Below, piece by piece: positions 6,961 to 19,007 of a stretch of 49,084 nucleotides of DNA. Under the pieces are notes generated by a model. It searched no databases and was not told where the DNA came from. It saw nothing but the letters and a program-made list of their open reading frames with translations. Location of the stretch: contig CAIOXL010000027.1 in assembly GCA_903862245.1 (NCBI GenBank), positions 1 through 49,084 on the forward strand, written 5' to 3'. Every line of letters starts with the position of its first letter. Within the stretch, counting starts at the first letter, position 1. This DNA is from an uncultured Geobacteraceae bacterium. GTDB taxonomy: Bacteria > Desulfobacterota > Desulfuromonadia > Geobacterales > Pseudopelobacteraceae. The translations under genes and the position numbers were made by a program.

Positions 6961-8142
6961 ATGAACATCATCTATTTTGATTGCCAGGCCGGAATCTCCG
7001 GCGATATGACCGTGGCGGCGCTGCTCGATCTGGGGGTGCCGCTGGAGCATCTGCGTGCCGAACTGGCAAAGCTGGACCTCCCGGACGGTTCCTACGAACT
7101 GGCGACCTGCCGGACAGAACGTCAGCATATGCCGGCCCTGAAATTCGATGTGGCGGTGCACGACCACCATACCCATCGGCACTACTCCGGGATTGACGCA
7201 CTGATCGCCGGGAGCGGGCTGTCCGGCCCGGCCAAGGAAAAATCACGGCGGATCTTCCGCCGTCTGGCGGAGGCCGAGGCGCGAGTGCATGGCGTAGCCG
7301 TTGAACAGGTCCATTTCCACGAAGTCGGTGCGGTTGACTCCATCGTAGATATCGTCGCCACGGCGATCTGTCTTGAGTATCTGCACGTTGAGCGGATATA
7401 CGCTTCGGCGCTTCCCCTTGGCAGCGGTTTTGTGAACAGTGCCCACGGCAGACTCCCGGTTCCTGCGCCTGCCGTTGCCGATCTGCTGCAGGGGGTGCCG
7501 CTGCATGGCGAATGCGGCCCGGGTGAACGGGTGACGCCGACCGGGGCGGCAATTCTGGTGGCTCTGGCCAGCGGGTTCGGGCGGCAGCCGGTTATGCTGC
7601 TGGAACGGGTCGGCAGCGGTGCGGGGGGGCGGGATTTCCCCGATTGCCCCAATATTCTTCGGGCCTTTCTGGGGCATTCTGCGGCCGGGTGCGAAGCGTC
7701 TGACGACGTGATCGTTGCCGAGAGCAATATCGACGACTCCACCCCGGAGATTCTGGGATACGCCATGGAGCGTCTTTTAGAAGCGGGGGCGCTGGACGTG
7801 TTTATCACGCCGATTCAGATGAAGAAGGGGCGTCCCGGCGTGACACTCTCCTTTATCTGCCGTCCGGCGCAGCTTGATGAACTGGCCCGGCTGCTGCTGC
7901 GTGAAACCTCGGCCATCGGCGTGCGGCATTACCGTGCGGACAGAATCGTTCTGGAACGGCGGATTGTGGAACAGTCCACGGACTTGGGCACCGTGCGCTT
8001 TAAACAGATAATCGGCAGCGGCGGAGAAGTACTGCGGGCCTCGCCCGAGTATGAGGATTGCCGCCGGATTGCCCTCGAAACGGGAATCCCCTGCCGGGAG
8101 GTCATGGAGCGGCTGAACGGCGAAGGAGTGTCGGAGCCATGA
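6961..8142 (+). CDS. larC: Nickel-pincer cofactor biosynthesis protein LarC (nickel insertase)
   Basis: 393 residues in one uninterrupted frame, unlike the Lactobacillus gene that needs a frameshift to join LarC1 and LarC2. Family motifs: [12 protein letters not shown] at the N-terminus, [16 protein letters not shown] around residue 120, TPTGAAIL, and [27 protein letters not shown]. The histidine cluster HDHHTHRHY (about residues 62-70) is a plausible nickel-handling segment. LarC performs CTP-dependent nickel insertion into the sulfur-bearing precursor. It is one base from larB, and its stop overlaps the cinA start (ATGA), so the three genes form one translational unit. Confidence 0.92.
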   Translation: MNIIYFDCQAGISGDMTVAALLDLGVPLEHLRAELAKLDLPDGSYELATCRTERQHMPALKFDVAVHDHHTHRHYSGIDALIAGSGLSGPAKEKSRRIFRRLAEAEARVHGVAVEQVHFHEVGAVDSIVDIVATAICLEYLHVERIYASALPLGSGFVNSAHGRLPVPAPAVADLLQGVPLHGECGPGERVTPTGAAILVALASGFGRQPVMLLERVGSGAGGRDFPDCPNILRAFLGHSAAGCEASDDVIVAESNIDDSTPEILGYAMERLLEAGALDVFITPIQMKKGRPGVTLSFICRPAQLDELARLLLRETSAIGVRHYRADRIVLERRIVEQSTDLGTVRFKQIIGSGGEVLRASPEYEDCRRIALETGIPCREVMERLNGEGVSEP

Positions 8143-9416
8143 AAATTTCAACACTGAGCATCGGCGATGAACTCATCTGCGGACAGGTGACCGATACCAA
8201 CGCCGGTACGATCGCTTCCCTGCTGCTTGCTGCGGGGCTGCGGATTCAGCGGCACCTTACGGTCGGCGATAACGAACAGGATATCATCGGGGCATTGAAC
8301 GACCTTGGCCGGGTCAGCGAAGTGATCATCGTGACCGGGGGGCTGGGGCCGACGGCGGACGATTTGACGTCACGGGCGGCGGCGCGTGCTACCGGGCGGC
8401 GTCTGGTGGTCCACGAAGAGGCGCGGACTCATGTCCGCCAGATGTCCAGTCGGCTGAGCAGCCTGATCGTCTGCCCGTTGAATGATAAACAGGCGATGAT
8501 TCCGAGCAAGTCAACCCTGATCCCCAATCCCACCGGCACCGCCTGCGGCTTTCATCTGATGCACAACGGCAGTTTTCTGTTTTTCATGCCGGGCGTCCCG
8601 GCGGAGATGATCGTCATGTTCCGTGATACGGTGATTCCGTTCCTTCTGGAGCGGGCTCCCCGGAAACGGGTAATCCGTACCGCCAGTCTGAATCTGTTTG
8701 GACCGTGCGAGGCGGAAGTTGACGAACTGCTGCTGGGGATTGCCCGACCGGAACTTGGACTCACGCTTGGCATCTGCGTCACATTTCCCTGGATGAAAGT
8801 AACGCTGCGGGCAGAAGCGGAGAGGGAGAGTGCGGTTGAGGCACTTCTTGCATCGGCGCTGCAAACGGCACGGAACCGGCTGCTGGACTATTGTTTTTCT
8901 TCCGGCGATACCGGTATGGACGATGCGGTGGCGGAACTGCTCCGTGACAGCGGCATGACGCTTTCTCTGGCCGAGTCGTGCAGCGGCGGCCTCATAGCCA
9001 AACGGATTACGGATATTCCCGGTAGCTCCGCGTATTTTGGCGAAGGGGTGGTGACCTACTCAAATGAAGCGAAAAAGCGGCTGCTGGGGGTGCCGGCGGA
9101 ACTGCTGGACCGCTGCGGTGCCGTCAGTTCCGAGTGCGCGGCGGCCATGGCCGGCGGCGTTCGGCTCGCTTCAGGGAGCGATCTGGGGTTGGCGGTCACC
9201 GGCATCGCCGGGCCGGACGGGGGGAGCGGGGAAAAGCCGGTTGGAACCGTATTCATTTCCCTGGCGGCACCTGACGGCTGCTGGACCGAACGTTTTCAGT
9301 TCAGCGGGAATCGGGCCGATGTCCGCACCCTCACTGCGTGGACGGCGCTGGACCGGCTGCGGCGTTATCTGTTGAAGAGGGTATCAAAACCGGCGTCTGG
9401 AGGGCGGTGTGCCTGA
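8139..9416 (+). CDS. cinA: CinA: nicotinamide-nucleotide amidohydrolase
   Basis: 425 residues, two domains. Residues ~1-170 are the COG1058/MoaB-like domain ([40 protein letters not shown]), linked to ADP-ribose pyrophosphatase activity in studied CinA proteins. Residues ~265-420 are the PncC domain ([47 protein letters not shown]), which deamidates NMN to NaMN. The ATG at 8139 is chosen because [12 protein letters not shown] is the conserved N-terminus; it overlaps the larC stop by four bases. CinA also carries a competence history, sharing an operon with recA in streptococci. The end overlaps mutM by eight bases. Confidence 0.93.
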   Translation: MKISTLSIGDELICGQVTDTNAGTIASLLLAAGLRIQRHLTVGDNEQDIIGALNDLGRVSEVIIVTGGLGPTADDLTSRAAARATGRRLVVHEEARTHVRQMSSRLSSLIVCPLNDKQAMIPSKSTLIPNPTGTACGFHLMHNGSFLFFMPGVPAEMIVMFRDTVIPFLLERAPRKRVIRTASLNLFGPCEAEVDELLLGIARPELGLTLGICVTFPWMKVTLRAEAERESAVEALLASALQTARNRLLDYCFSSGDTGMDDAVAELLRDSGMTLSLAESCSGGLIAKRITDIPGSSAYFGEGVVTYSNEAKKRLLGVPAELLDRCGAVSSECAAAMAGGVRLASGSDLGLAVTGIAGPDGGSGEKPVGTVFISLAAPDGCWTERFQFSGNRADVRTLTAWTALDRLRRYLLKRVSKPASGGRCA

Positions 9417-10212
9417 ACTCCCGGAAGTGGAAGTGACCCGACGCCGGCTGATGCCGGAACTGGTGGGGAGGAGCTTCACCGGAGTGGTGCTTCGTGTGGC
9501 AAAACTCCGGCTTCCGGTGCCGGCGGAGCTGGCGGAGATTCTGCCCGGTCTTGCCGTGCGGAGCATTGAGCGGAGAGGGAAGTACCTGCTGTTTGACTGC
9601 GGTTGCGGCTGGCTGCTCGTCCATTTGGGGATGACCGGTTTCCTCCGGCTGCTCCGGAGCAGCACCCCGCCGGGCAAGCACGACCACCTGGATTTCATCT
9701 TTGACAACGGCCAGCTGCTCCGCTTCCACGATCCGCGCAAATTCGGCATTGTTACCTGGTTTACCGGGTCTCCGCACGATCATCCGCTTCTGGCCGATAT
9801 CGGACCGGAACCGCTGACGGACTCCTTTAGCGGCGAATACCTCTTTACTGCAACCCGCAAGCGGAACTGTGCGCTTAAACAGTTGATTATGAACAGCTCT
9901 GTAGTGGCAGGGGTGGGTAACATCTACGCCAATGAGGCACTGTTCCGGGCCGGAATCCGCCCTGATCGGGCAGCCGGAACCCTGACTCATCAGGAGTGCA
10001 TGGTTCTGGCCGGGGTAATTCGTGCGGTGCTGGAAGAGTCGATCGGAGAGGGGAGCACCTGCCGGGTGGCAGAGGATACGGTGGCCTATTATCCGCAGAA
10101 CTTTTCGGTGTATGGCAGGGGCAGCGGGGAGTGCTCCGGCTGTGGAAACCGCCTTGAAGAGATCAGGCTGGGGAACCGGAGTACGGTTTTCTGCCTCACC
10201 TGCCAGAAGTGA
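9409..10212 (+). CDS. mutM: Formamidopyrimidine-DNA glycosylase / AP lyase
   Basis: 267 residues. The N-terminal MPELPEVEV (GTG start) supplies the catalytic proline and glutamate after Met removal. [19 protein letters not shown] is the helix-two-turn-helix, and the C-terminal zinc finger reads CSGCGNRL then FCLTCQK. It removes 8-oxoguanine and formamidopyrimidines and nicks the abasic site. It overlaps cinA by eight bases and is therefore part of the lar-cin unit. A 183-base gap separates it from recA. Confidence 0.96.
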   Translation: MPELPEVEVTRRRLMPELVGRSFTGVVLRVAKLRLPVPAELAEILPGLAVRSIERRGKYLLFDCGCGWLLVHLGMTGFLRLLRSSTPPGKHDHLDFIFDNGQLLRFHDPRKFGIVTWFTGSPHDHPLLADIGPEPLTDSFSGEYLFTATRKRNCALKQLIMNSSVVAGVGNIYANEALFRAGIRPDRAAGTLTHQECMVLAGVIRAVLEESIGEGSTCRVAEDTVAYYPQNFSVYGRGSGECSGCGNRLEEIRLGNRSTVFCLTCQK

Positions 10213-10289
10213 CGCTTCAAAACAGAAATTTCCTATCCACCGCTACGGTTCCGCAAACCATCCGGATAATTCGGCCAACAGTAAGCGTC

Positions 10290-10355
10290 GTCAGATAAAA
10301 ATTTAGTCAGATAAAACCTTGCGATACATCTTCCGGGTATGGTACTTTTCTACCC
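10290..10355 (+). promoter_or_regulatory. Repeats in the recA upstream region
   Basis: The 183 bases before recA hold a direct repeat GTCAGATAAAA at 10290-10300 and 10306-10316 (16-base period) and a dyad GGGTA-N11-TACCC at 10335-10355, 40 bases before the start. The dyad loosely recalls delta-proteobacterial LexA sites (GGTT...ACC) but does not match the published spacing. I see no clean -35/-10 pair. Role unproven. Confidence 0.3.
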
Positions 10356-10395
10356 CTTTTCATCTACACATCCTATAACTCAGGAGATACCGATT

Positions 10396-11424
10396 ATGGC
10401 TGATAAAAACAGTATGCAGGAGAAAAACAAGGCGATTGATCTGGCTCTGAGCCAGATCGAGAAACAGTTCGGCAAGGGAGCCATCATGCGGCTCGGAAAT
10501 GACGAGGCGCTTCCGGGGGTGGAAGCGATTTCCACCGGCTCCATCTCCCTCGACATGGCGCTCGGGGTTGGCGGCGTTCCCCGTGGCAGAGTCATTGAGG
10601 TGTATGGCCCCGAGTCTTCCGGCAAGACAACCCTGGCACTGCATATTGTCGCCGAAGCGCAGAAAACCGGAGGTATTGCCGCTTTTGTGGATGCCGAGCA
10701 CGCGCTGGATATCGGGTATGCCCGTAAACTTGGCGTTAAAACCGATGATCTGCTGGTGTCGCAGCCCGATACCGGCGAGCAGGCGTTGGAAATCACTGAA
10801 ACTCTGGTGAGGAGCGGCGCGATTGATGTGCTGGTTGTTGACTCGGTGGCCGCCCTGGTGCCGAAAGCCGAAATCGAAGGGGATATGGGTGATTCCCACA
10901 TGGGGCTGCAGGCGCGTCTGATGTCCCAGGCACTGCGCAAGCTGACCGGCATTATCAGCAAGTCCAACTGCTGCGTGATTTTCATCAATCAGATCCGCAT
11001 GAAAATCGGCGTTATGTTCGGCAACCCCGAAACCACCACGGGGGGCAATGCGCTCAAATTCTACGCTTCCGTCCGCATGGATATTCGCAAGATTGCCACA
11101 CTGAAGCAGGGGGACCAGGTTATCGGTTCCCGCACCCGCGTCAAGGTCGTCAAAAACAAGGTTGCCCCGCCGTTCAAAGAGGTGGAGTTTGATATCCTCT
11201 ACGGTGAAGGAATTTCGCGCACCGGCGACGTGCTTGACCTGGCGGTTGACAAAAACATCATTGAAAAAAGCGGTGCCTGGTATTCCTACGGCAAAGAACG
11301 GATCGGGCAGGGACGGGAAAATTCCCGCACCTGGCTGACAGAGCACCCTGCGGTGCTGGCGGAAATCGAAGGGCGGCTGATGGATCTGCTCAAGCCGGCC
11401 CCCGTTCCGGAAAAGGCGGCCTAA
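10396..11424 (+). CDS. recA: Recombinase RecA
   Basis: 342 residues, the normal size. Walker A is [37 protein letters not shown] and [20 protein letters not shown] (L2 loop) are standard. The ATG at 10396 is chosen over an upstream in-frame GTG because CAGGAGA is correctly spaced and the protein then begins [18 protein letters not shown]. RecA drives homologous recombination and the SOS response. The pilT-like gene follows after 15 bases and recX after that, so recA is probably co-transcribed with them. Confidence 0.97.
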   Translation: MADKNSMQEKNKAIDLALSQIEKQFGKGAIMRLGNDEALPGVEAISTGSISLDMALGVGGVPRGRVIEVYGPESSGKTTLALHIVAEAQKTGGIAAFVDAEHALDIGYARKLGVKTDDLLVSQPDTGEQALEITETLVRSGAIDVLVVDSVAALVPKAEIEGDMGDSHMGLQARLMSQALRKLTGIISKSNCCVIFINQIRMKIGVMFGNPETTTGGNALKFYASVRMDIRKIATLKQGDQVIGSRTRVKVVKNKVAPPFKEVEFDILYGEGISRTGDVLDLAVDKNIIEKSGAWYSYGKERIGQGRENSRTWLTEHPAVLAEIEGRLMDLLKPAPVPEKAA

Positions 11425-11439
11425 CAACGGAGCCAGGCT

Positions 11440-12597
11440 ATGGATCTGAACGAAATACTGACGATTGCGTGTAAAGCCAAAGGGTCTGATATTCACATCA
11501 AGACCGGCCTGCCGCCCATTGTCCGGATTGACGGGCGGCTTCATCCGATCCCCAACGCGGCACGCCTGTCCCCCGAATTTGTTGCCGATACCGCCATGGC
11601 GATGATGAACGAACGTCAGCGGCGGGTGTTCGATGAGCATTTTGAAGTTGACCTGGCGTATGCCGTGCCGGGGTTGGGGCGTTTCAGGGTCAGCGTGTAC
11701 CGACAGCGGGGCACGGTGGCCATGGTATTCCGGACGATTTCATTTGTTATCCCGACCATGGAAGGGCTCAATCTGCCACCGGTCATGCAGAAAATCTGCC
11801 GTGAAGAGCGGGGTCTGGTCCTGGTGACCGGAACAACCGGCTCCGGGAAATCGAGCACGCTGGCGGCCATGATCGACACGATTAACAGCCAGCGCACCTG
11901 CAACATTATTACCATTGAAGATCCGGTGGAATTTCTGCACCGTGACAACAAGAGCATCATCAGTCAGCGCGAGGTCGGTACCGATACCCCCACCTTCTCG
12001 GATGCACTCAAAGGGGCTCTGCGTCAGGACCCTGATGTCATTCTGGTCGGAGAAATGCGCGATCTGGAAACCATAGAAACAGCGCTGATCGCCGCCGAGA
12101 CCGGGCATCTCGTCCTCTCCACCCTGCATACGATGGATGCGGTGGAAACCATTAACCGTATCATCAGCGTTTTCCCTCCCTACCACCAGCGCCAGGTTCG
12201 TATTCAGCTGGCAAGCATTATCAAGGCGGTGGTCTCCCAGCGGCTGGTGCCGAAGGCTGACGGCCGGGGTCGCGTGCCGGCGGTGGAGGTGATGCTGGCC
12301 TCCGCACGGATCAGGGAGTGCATCGATGACAAAGAAAAAACAAAGCAGTTGAATGAAGCCATCTCCCAGGGGTTTGTTTCATACGGTATGCAGACGTTTG
12401 ACCAATCGCTGATGAAGCTCTTTTCCAGCAAGCTGATCACCTATGAAGAAGCGCTGCGGCAGAGTTCAAACCCGGACGATTTTGCTCTCAAGGTTTCCGG
12501 TGTGTCCTCAACGTCGGATGCTTCCTGGGATGGTTTTGAAAGCAAGCCGGACGACACTGCCCGGGAGCCGGACACACTTGAGATCGAAAAATACTGA
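11440..12597 (+). CDS. PilT/PilU-family type IV pilus ATPase
   Basis: 385 residues, hexameric AAA+-like motor of the pilus retraction class. Walker A is GTTGSGKSS (131-139), the Asp box is ITIEDPVEF, Walker B is VILVGEMRD, and the His box is LVLSTLHT. The PilT hallmark AIRNLIRE is replaced by ARIRECIDD (289-297), and the tail YGMQTFDQSLMKLF plus an acidic, Ser-rich C-terminus is closer to PilU. An accessory retraction ATPase is therefore more likely than the main PilT. It lies between recA and recX with a short gap after recA and an overlapping end with recX. Confidence 0.88.
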   Translation: MDLNEILTIACKAKGSDIHIKTGLPPIVRIDGRLHPIPNAARLSPEFVADTAMAMMNERQRRVFDEHFEVDLAYAVPGLGRFRVSVYRQRGTVAMVFRTISFVIPTMEGLNLPPVMQKICREERGLVLVTGTTGSGKSSTLAAMIDTINSQRTCNIITIEDPVEFLHRDNKSIISQREVGTDTPTFSDALKGALRQDPDVILVGEMRDLETIETALIAAETGHLVLSTLHTMDAVETINRIISVFPPYHQRQVRIQLASIIKAVVSQRLVPKADGRGRVPAVEVMLASARIRECIDDKEKTKQLNEAISQGFVSYGMQTFDQSLMKLFSSKLITYEEALRQSSNPDDFALKVSGVSSTSDASWDGFESKPDDTAREPDTLEIEKY

Positions 12598-13060
12598 GCC
12601 ATTGACGCCGGATCAGGCGTACCAGTATGCGCTGCGGCTGCTGACCGGCCGGGATTATTCCGTTGCCCGGGTCCGGCAGAAACTGGCGGCAAAGGGTGTT
12701 GCCGGGGAGGATCTGGAACCGCTGCTTCTCCGATTGGAGCGTGAAGGGTGGCTGGATGACCGGCGCTATGCCGGGCGTTTTGCGGAGTCGGCCCTTTCAT
12801 CCGGTCGCTACTACGGTGTTCGTCTCCGGTTGGAGATGCGCCGCAGAGGTTTCAGTGCAGACATTGTCAATGAGGCACTGGCGCCGCTTCTGGAAGAACG
12901 GGATGAAATTGATGAGGTGCGATCAACGGTGGAGCGCCGCTACCCCGGATTCTGCTATGCAGCCGCCAGTGACCGGGATAAACGGAGAGTTGTCGGATTC
13001 CTGCAGCGGCGGGGGCTCGGGCTGTCCGCCATACTGAGGGCGTTACGAAGTGAAGAGTGA
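12578..13060 (+). CDS. recX: Regulatory protein RecX
   Basis: A small, Arg-rich, three-helix-repeat protein that binds and restrains the RecA filament. Recognisable parts are AYQYALRLLTGRDYSVARVRQKL, GWLDDRRYAGRFAESAL and RLRLEMRRRGFSADIV. No ATG start fits: TTG at 12578 (preceded by GGGAG) gives 160 residues; TTG at 12602 gives 152 without a good ribosome-binding site. The chosen start overlaps the pilT-like gene by 20 bases. Position downstream of recA is the usual one, apart from the interposed pilT-like gene. Confidence 0.85.
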   Translation: MRSKNTEPLTPDQAYQYALRLLTGRDYSVARVRQKLAAKGVAGEDLEPLLLRLEREGWLDDRRYAGRFAESALSSGRYYGVRLRLEMRRRGFSADIVNEALAPLLEERDEIDEVRSTVERRYPGFCYAAASDRDKRRVVGFLQRRGLGLSAILRALRSEE

Positions 13061-13099
13061 TTCCGGCCTGCGGATCATATTTAATTTAACGAGGGTATC

Positions 13100-15736
13100 A
13101 TGACAGGTACAGAGATCAGAGCACAATTTCTTCAGTATTTTGCCGACCGGGGGCACACGGTTGTCCCCAGTTCGGGGATTCTTCCCAAGAACGATCCGAC
13201 GCTGATGTTTGCCAATGCCGGTATGAACCAGTTCAAGGACTGTTTCCTCGGACTGGAGGATCGCGGTTACTACCGTGCGGCAAGTTCCCAGAAATGCGTA
13301 CGGGCGGGGGGCAAGCATAATGATCTTGAAAATGTTGGCCGGACGGCCCGTCACCACACGTTCTTTGAAATGCTCGGCAATTTTTCCTTCGGCGATTATT
13401 TCAAAAAAGAGGCGATCGCCTATGCCTGGGAGTTTCTGACCAAGGAGCTGAAGCTGGATAAAAGCCGCCTGTATGTGACGGTCTACACCGATGACGATGA
13501 AGCCGCCGATATCTGGCACCATCAGGAGGGAATCCCGCGTGAACGGATTTTCCGCTTTGGCGAAAAGGACAATTTCTGGTCCATGGGGGATACCGGCCCC
13601 TGCGGTCCCTGCAGCGAAATTTTTTATGACCAGGGGGAAGCTGTCGGCTGCGGGAGTCCCGAATGTACGGTCGGCTGCGAATGTGACCGGTATATGGAAA
13701 TCTGGAACAACGTCTTCATGCAGTTCAACCGGTCAAGCGACGGCACCCTGACGCCGCTGCCGAAGCCGTCGGTTGACACCGGCATGGGGCTCGAGCGCGT
13801 GTCGGCCGTTATGCAGGGGGTCAGCTCCAATTATGACATCGACATCCTGCAGGGGATCATCCGCCATATCGAACGTCTGTCCGGCAAACGCTACGGCAGC
13901 GATGAAAAGGACAATGTCTCCATGCGGGTTATTGCCGATCACGCCCGTGCAGTCACCTTCCTGATCTGTGACGGTGCGCTTCCTTCCAACGAGGGGCGCG
14001 GCTATGTACTGCGCCGGATCATGCGCCGGGCGGCACGCCACGCCAAGATGCTCGGCTGCGCGGAGCCGATGCTCTACCACATGGTTGACGCAGTGCGTGA
14101 GGTCATGGGGGACTTCTATCCGGAGCTGCAGGAACGTGAGGTGTACATCAAAAAGGTCGTCCTGGGGGAAGAGCAGCGTTTTGCCGAAACCCTGGACCGG
14201 GGACTGGCTATTCTCAATGATGAGGTTGCCGCACTGCGTGCCGCCGGAAAAAATGTCATTCCGGGCGATGTCCTGTTCAAACTGTACGATACCTACGGGT
14301 TCCCGACGGACCTGACCGGAGATATTGTGGAAAGCGAAGGTTTTACAATAGATGAAGCCGGTTTTGAACTCTGCATGGAGAGGCAGCGGTCCCAGGCGCG
14401 TGAGCACTGGAAAGGTTCCGGTGAAGAGGGGATTGCGCAGGTGTACAAAGAGCTGCATAACAAAGGGGTGCGCGGCCGGTTTGTCGGCTATGATGAAATG
14501 TCCACCTATGCTCCGGTGCTGGCGCTCCTCCGTGACGGGGTCTCCGTTGAATCGGCTGGCGCCGGGGATTCGGTGGCGGTGGTCACGGAATGCACCCCGT
14601 TCTATGGCGATTCGGGAGGGCAGAAGGGGGACTGCGGTACGCTTTCCACCGGAAATGCGCATCTGAACGTCATCAGCGCCAGCCGCCCCTTCGTTGATAT
14701 GGTGGTCCACCACGGGGTTGTCACGGAAGGTTCCATAACGGTCGGTGATGCCGCAGATCTGAAGGTGTCCCGTGTCGAGCGCGACGCAACCTGCCGCAAC
14801 CACACCGCTACTCATCTGCTGCAGAGCGCTCTGCGCCAGGTGCTGGGCGATCACGTCAAGCAGGCCGGTTCTCTGGTGACGCTTGACCGTCTCCGTTTTG
14901 ACTTTACCCATTTTACGGCGGTAACGGACGAAGAGCTGCGCCGGATTGAAACGCTGGTGAACGGCTTCATCATGGCAAATGATCAGGTGGTGACCCGCGA
15001 AATGAATGTGGCCGAGGCGATTGATGCCGGCGCTACGGCACTTTTCGATGAGAAGTACGGTGATTCGGTGCGTGTCGTACGGGTGGGGGAGGTCAGCATG
15101 GAACTGTGCGGCGGGACCCACGTGCGTGCGGCGGGAGATATCGGCCTGTTCAAAATCGTTTCTGAAGCGGGCATTGCCGCCGGCGTCCGCCGCATTGAAG
15201 CGTTGACCGGTTTCGGCGCGCTCGACTTTGTTCGGGAGATGGAAGATGAGCAAAAGGGCATTGCTGCGCTGCTCAAGGCGGAAGCCGGTAATTCCCGTGA
15301 TCGTCTGGAAAAACTGCTGGCCCGTCAGAGGGAGCTGCAGCGTGAAATCGAAACCCTGCAGGGGCGGCTGAACGCCGCCGCTTCCGGTGATCTGCTGTTG
15401 CAGGCCACCGAGGCGGGGGGGATCAAGCTGCTGGCGGTGCAGGTACAGGTTGAGGATATCAAGGCGCTGCGTGACCTGTCAGATTCCCTGAAAGACCGGA
15501 TAGGAGAGGGTGTCATTGCGCTTGGCGCCGCCATCGGCGGCAAGGCCAACCTTCTGGTTGCCGTGACCAAAGAGTTGAGCAGTTCAGTCAGGGCCGGCGA
15601 TATAATCAAACAGATTGCGCCGATTGTCGGCGGCAGCGGCGGCGGCAAGCCGGAGCTGGCCCAAGCCGGGGGGAGCCAGCCGGAGAAGCTGGATGAAGCG
15701 CTGGCGGCGGTTTCCCGGATTCTTTCCGGGCAGTAA
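13100..15736 (+). CDS. alaS: Alanyl-tRNA synthetase
   Basis: 878 residues, full length. Class II catalytic core at the N-terminus ([38 protein letters not shown], each part conserved), editing domain with HTATHLL and CGGTHV zinc ligands, and a C-terminal C-Ala domain ending in [12 protein letters not shown]. It attaches alanine to tRNA-Ala. It follows recX by 39 bases with GAGGG as ribosome-binding site. recA-recX-alaS order is widely conserved. Confidence 0.97.
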   Translation: MTGTEIRAQFLQYFADRGHTVVPSSGILPKNDPTLMFANAGMNQFKDCFLGLEDRGYYRAASSQKCVRAGGKHNDLENVGRTARHHTFFEMLGNFSFGDYFKKEAIAYAWEFLTKELKLDKSRLYVTVYTDDDEAADIWHHQEGIPRERIFRFGEKDNFWSMGDTGPCGPCSEIFYDQGEAVGCGSPECTVGCECDRYMEIWNNVFMQFNRSSDGTLTPLPKPSVDTGMGLERVSAVMQGVSSNYDIDILQGIIRHIERLSGKRYGSDEKDNVSMRVIADHARAVTFLICDGALPSNEGRGYVLRRIMRRAARHAKMLGCAEPMLYHMVDAVREVMGDFYPELQEREVYIKKVVLGEEQRFAETLDRGLAILNDEVAALRAAGKNVIPGDVLFKLYDTYGFPTDLTGDIVESEGFTIDEAGFELCMERQRSQAREHWKGSGEEGIAQVYKELHNKGVRGRFVGYDEMSTYAPVLALLRDGVSVESAGAGDSVAVVTECTPFYGDSGGQKGDCGTLSTGNAHLNVISASRPFVDMVVHHGVVTEGSITVGDAADLKVSRVERDATCRNHTATHLLQSALRQVLGDHVKQAGSLVTLDRLRFDFTHFTAVTDEELRRIETLVNGFIMANDQVVTREMNVAEAIDAGATALFDEKYGDSVRVVRVGEVSMELCGGTHVRAAGDIGLFKIVSEAGIAAGVRRIEALTGFGALDFVREMEDEQKGIAALLKAEAGNSRDRLEKLLARQRELQREIETLQGRLNAAASGDLLLQATEAGGIKLLAVQVQVEDIKALRDLSDSLKDRIGEGVIALGAAIGGKANLLVAVTKELSSSVRAGDIIKQIAPIVGGSGGGKPELAQAGGSQPEKLDEALAAVSRILSGQ

Positions 15737-15759
15737 TCAGGTTGATCAGGCCAGCGGAA

Positions 15760-15790
15760 CTCCGGACGGGGGAGTCGCCCCCCTCCGGAG
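15760..15790 (+). other. Stable stem-loop after alaS
   Basis: CTCCGGA-C-GGGGG (15760-15772) pairs with CCCCC-C-TCCGGAG (15778-15790): twelve base pairs, one C:C mismatch, loop AGTCG. It begins 24 bases past the alaS stop. No T-run follows, so it is not a standard intrinsic terminator; it may protect the mRNA 3' end. Confidence 0.5.
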
Positions 15791-15840
15791 AACCGCTCTC
15801 TGCAGGGGGAATAAACCCCGCTTCTGCAATAAACTTTTGA

Positions 15841-18062
<2,222 letters not shown>

Positions 18063-18071
18063 GAGAGAAGG

Positions 18072-18983
18072 ATGACCCGACATTTTCTGGCGCTGCACGA
18101 TTACACCAAGAACGAACTTGATGAAATGCTGGCCCTGGCTGCCGATCTGAAGAGGAAGCAGCAGGAGCGGATTCCCCACCGGCTGCTGGACGGCAAGACG
18201 GTGGCGCTGATTTTTGAAAAGGCCTCCACCCGTACGAGAGTTTCTTTTGAAGTGGGTGTTTTTCAGCTTGGCGGCCACGGCCTGTTCATGTCCTCCGGGA
18301 CATCACAGATGGGGCGCGGTGAGCCGATCAAGGATAGTGCCCGTGTCATGTCCCGCTACTGTGACGGGGTAATGATCCGCACCTTCGGTCAGGAGATCGT
18401 TGACGAGTTTGCCCGGTATTCCGATATTCCGGTTATTAACGGCCTGACCGATCTGTTCCACCCCTGCCAGATCATGGCTGACCTGCAGACGGTCATTGAA
18501 CGGAAGAACTCCTACGCGGGCCTGACCTTCGCCTGGGTTGGGGATGGCAACAACATGGCCAACACCTGGATTGAAGCGGCCGCGATCTTCGGTTTTGCCC
18601 TGCGCCTGGCCTGCCCGGCCGGATATGAACCGGACCAAAACGTTATGGCGTGGGCGCAGGCGACGGCTCCCGGACTGATTTCACTGACGACCGATCCTCG
18701 GGTAGCGGTGGCTGGTGCCGATGTTGTCAATACGGATGTCTGGGCCAGCATGGGACAGGAGGCTGAGCAGAAAGAGCGTGAAAAAGCATTCGCCGGCTAC
18801 TGCCTGGATGATGCGCTGCTTTCGCTGGCGAAACCGGACTGCATCGTTCTGCACTGCCTTCCGGCCCACCGGGGTGAGGAAATATCCGACTCGGTCATCG
18901 AAGGAAAACATTCTGTCGTCTGGGATGAAGCGGAGAACCGGCTGCATATACAGAAGGCCATCATGGCCACGTTAATAAAATAA
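18072..18983 (+). CDS. argF: Ornithine carbamoyltransferase
   Basis: 303 residues. Carbamoyl-phosphate site STRTRVSFE, the HPCQIMADLQT motif, and the ornithine loop HCLPAHRGEEI are all present. It forms citrulline from ornithine and carbamoyl phosphate in the cytoplasm. Start ATG preceded by GGAGAGAAGG. Anabolic rather than catabolic is inferred from the operon. Confidence 0.96.
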   Translation: MTRHFLALHDYTKNELDEMLALAADLKRKQQERIPHRLLDGKTVALIFEKASTRTRVSFEVGVFQLGGHGLFMSSGTSQMGRGEPIKDSARVMSRYCDGVMIRTFGQEIVDEFARYSDIPVINGLTDLFHPCQIMADLQTVIERKNSYAGLTFAWVGDGNNMANTWIEAAAIFGFALRLACPAGYEPDQNVMAWAQATAPGLISLTTDPRVAVAGADVVNTDVWASMGQEAEQKEREKAFAGYCLDDALLSLAKPDCIVLHCLPAHRGEEISDSVIEGKHSVVWDEAENRLHIQKAIMATLIK

Positions 18984-19007
18984 GCGCAGCACACAAAGGA
19001 GAAAAAC

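Noticed and set aside
6961-8142. Expected programmed frameshift between LarC1 and LarC2
   Set aside because: The gene is one continuous frame here, so no frameshift is needed.
10360-11640. 426-codon minus-strand open frame across recA
   Set aside because: Antisense shadow of recA and the start of the pilT-like gene, with no domain signal.
13733-15253. 506-codon minus-strand open frame inside alaS
   Set aside because: Antisense frame of a highly conserved gene; histidine- and arginine-heavy composition typical of a shadow frame.
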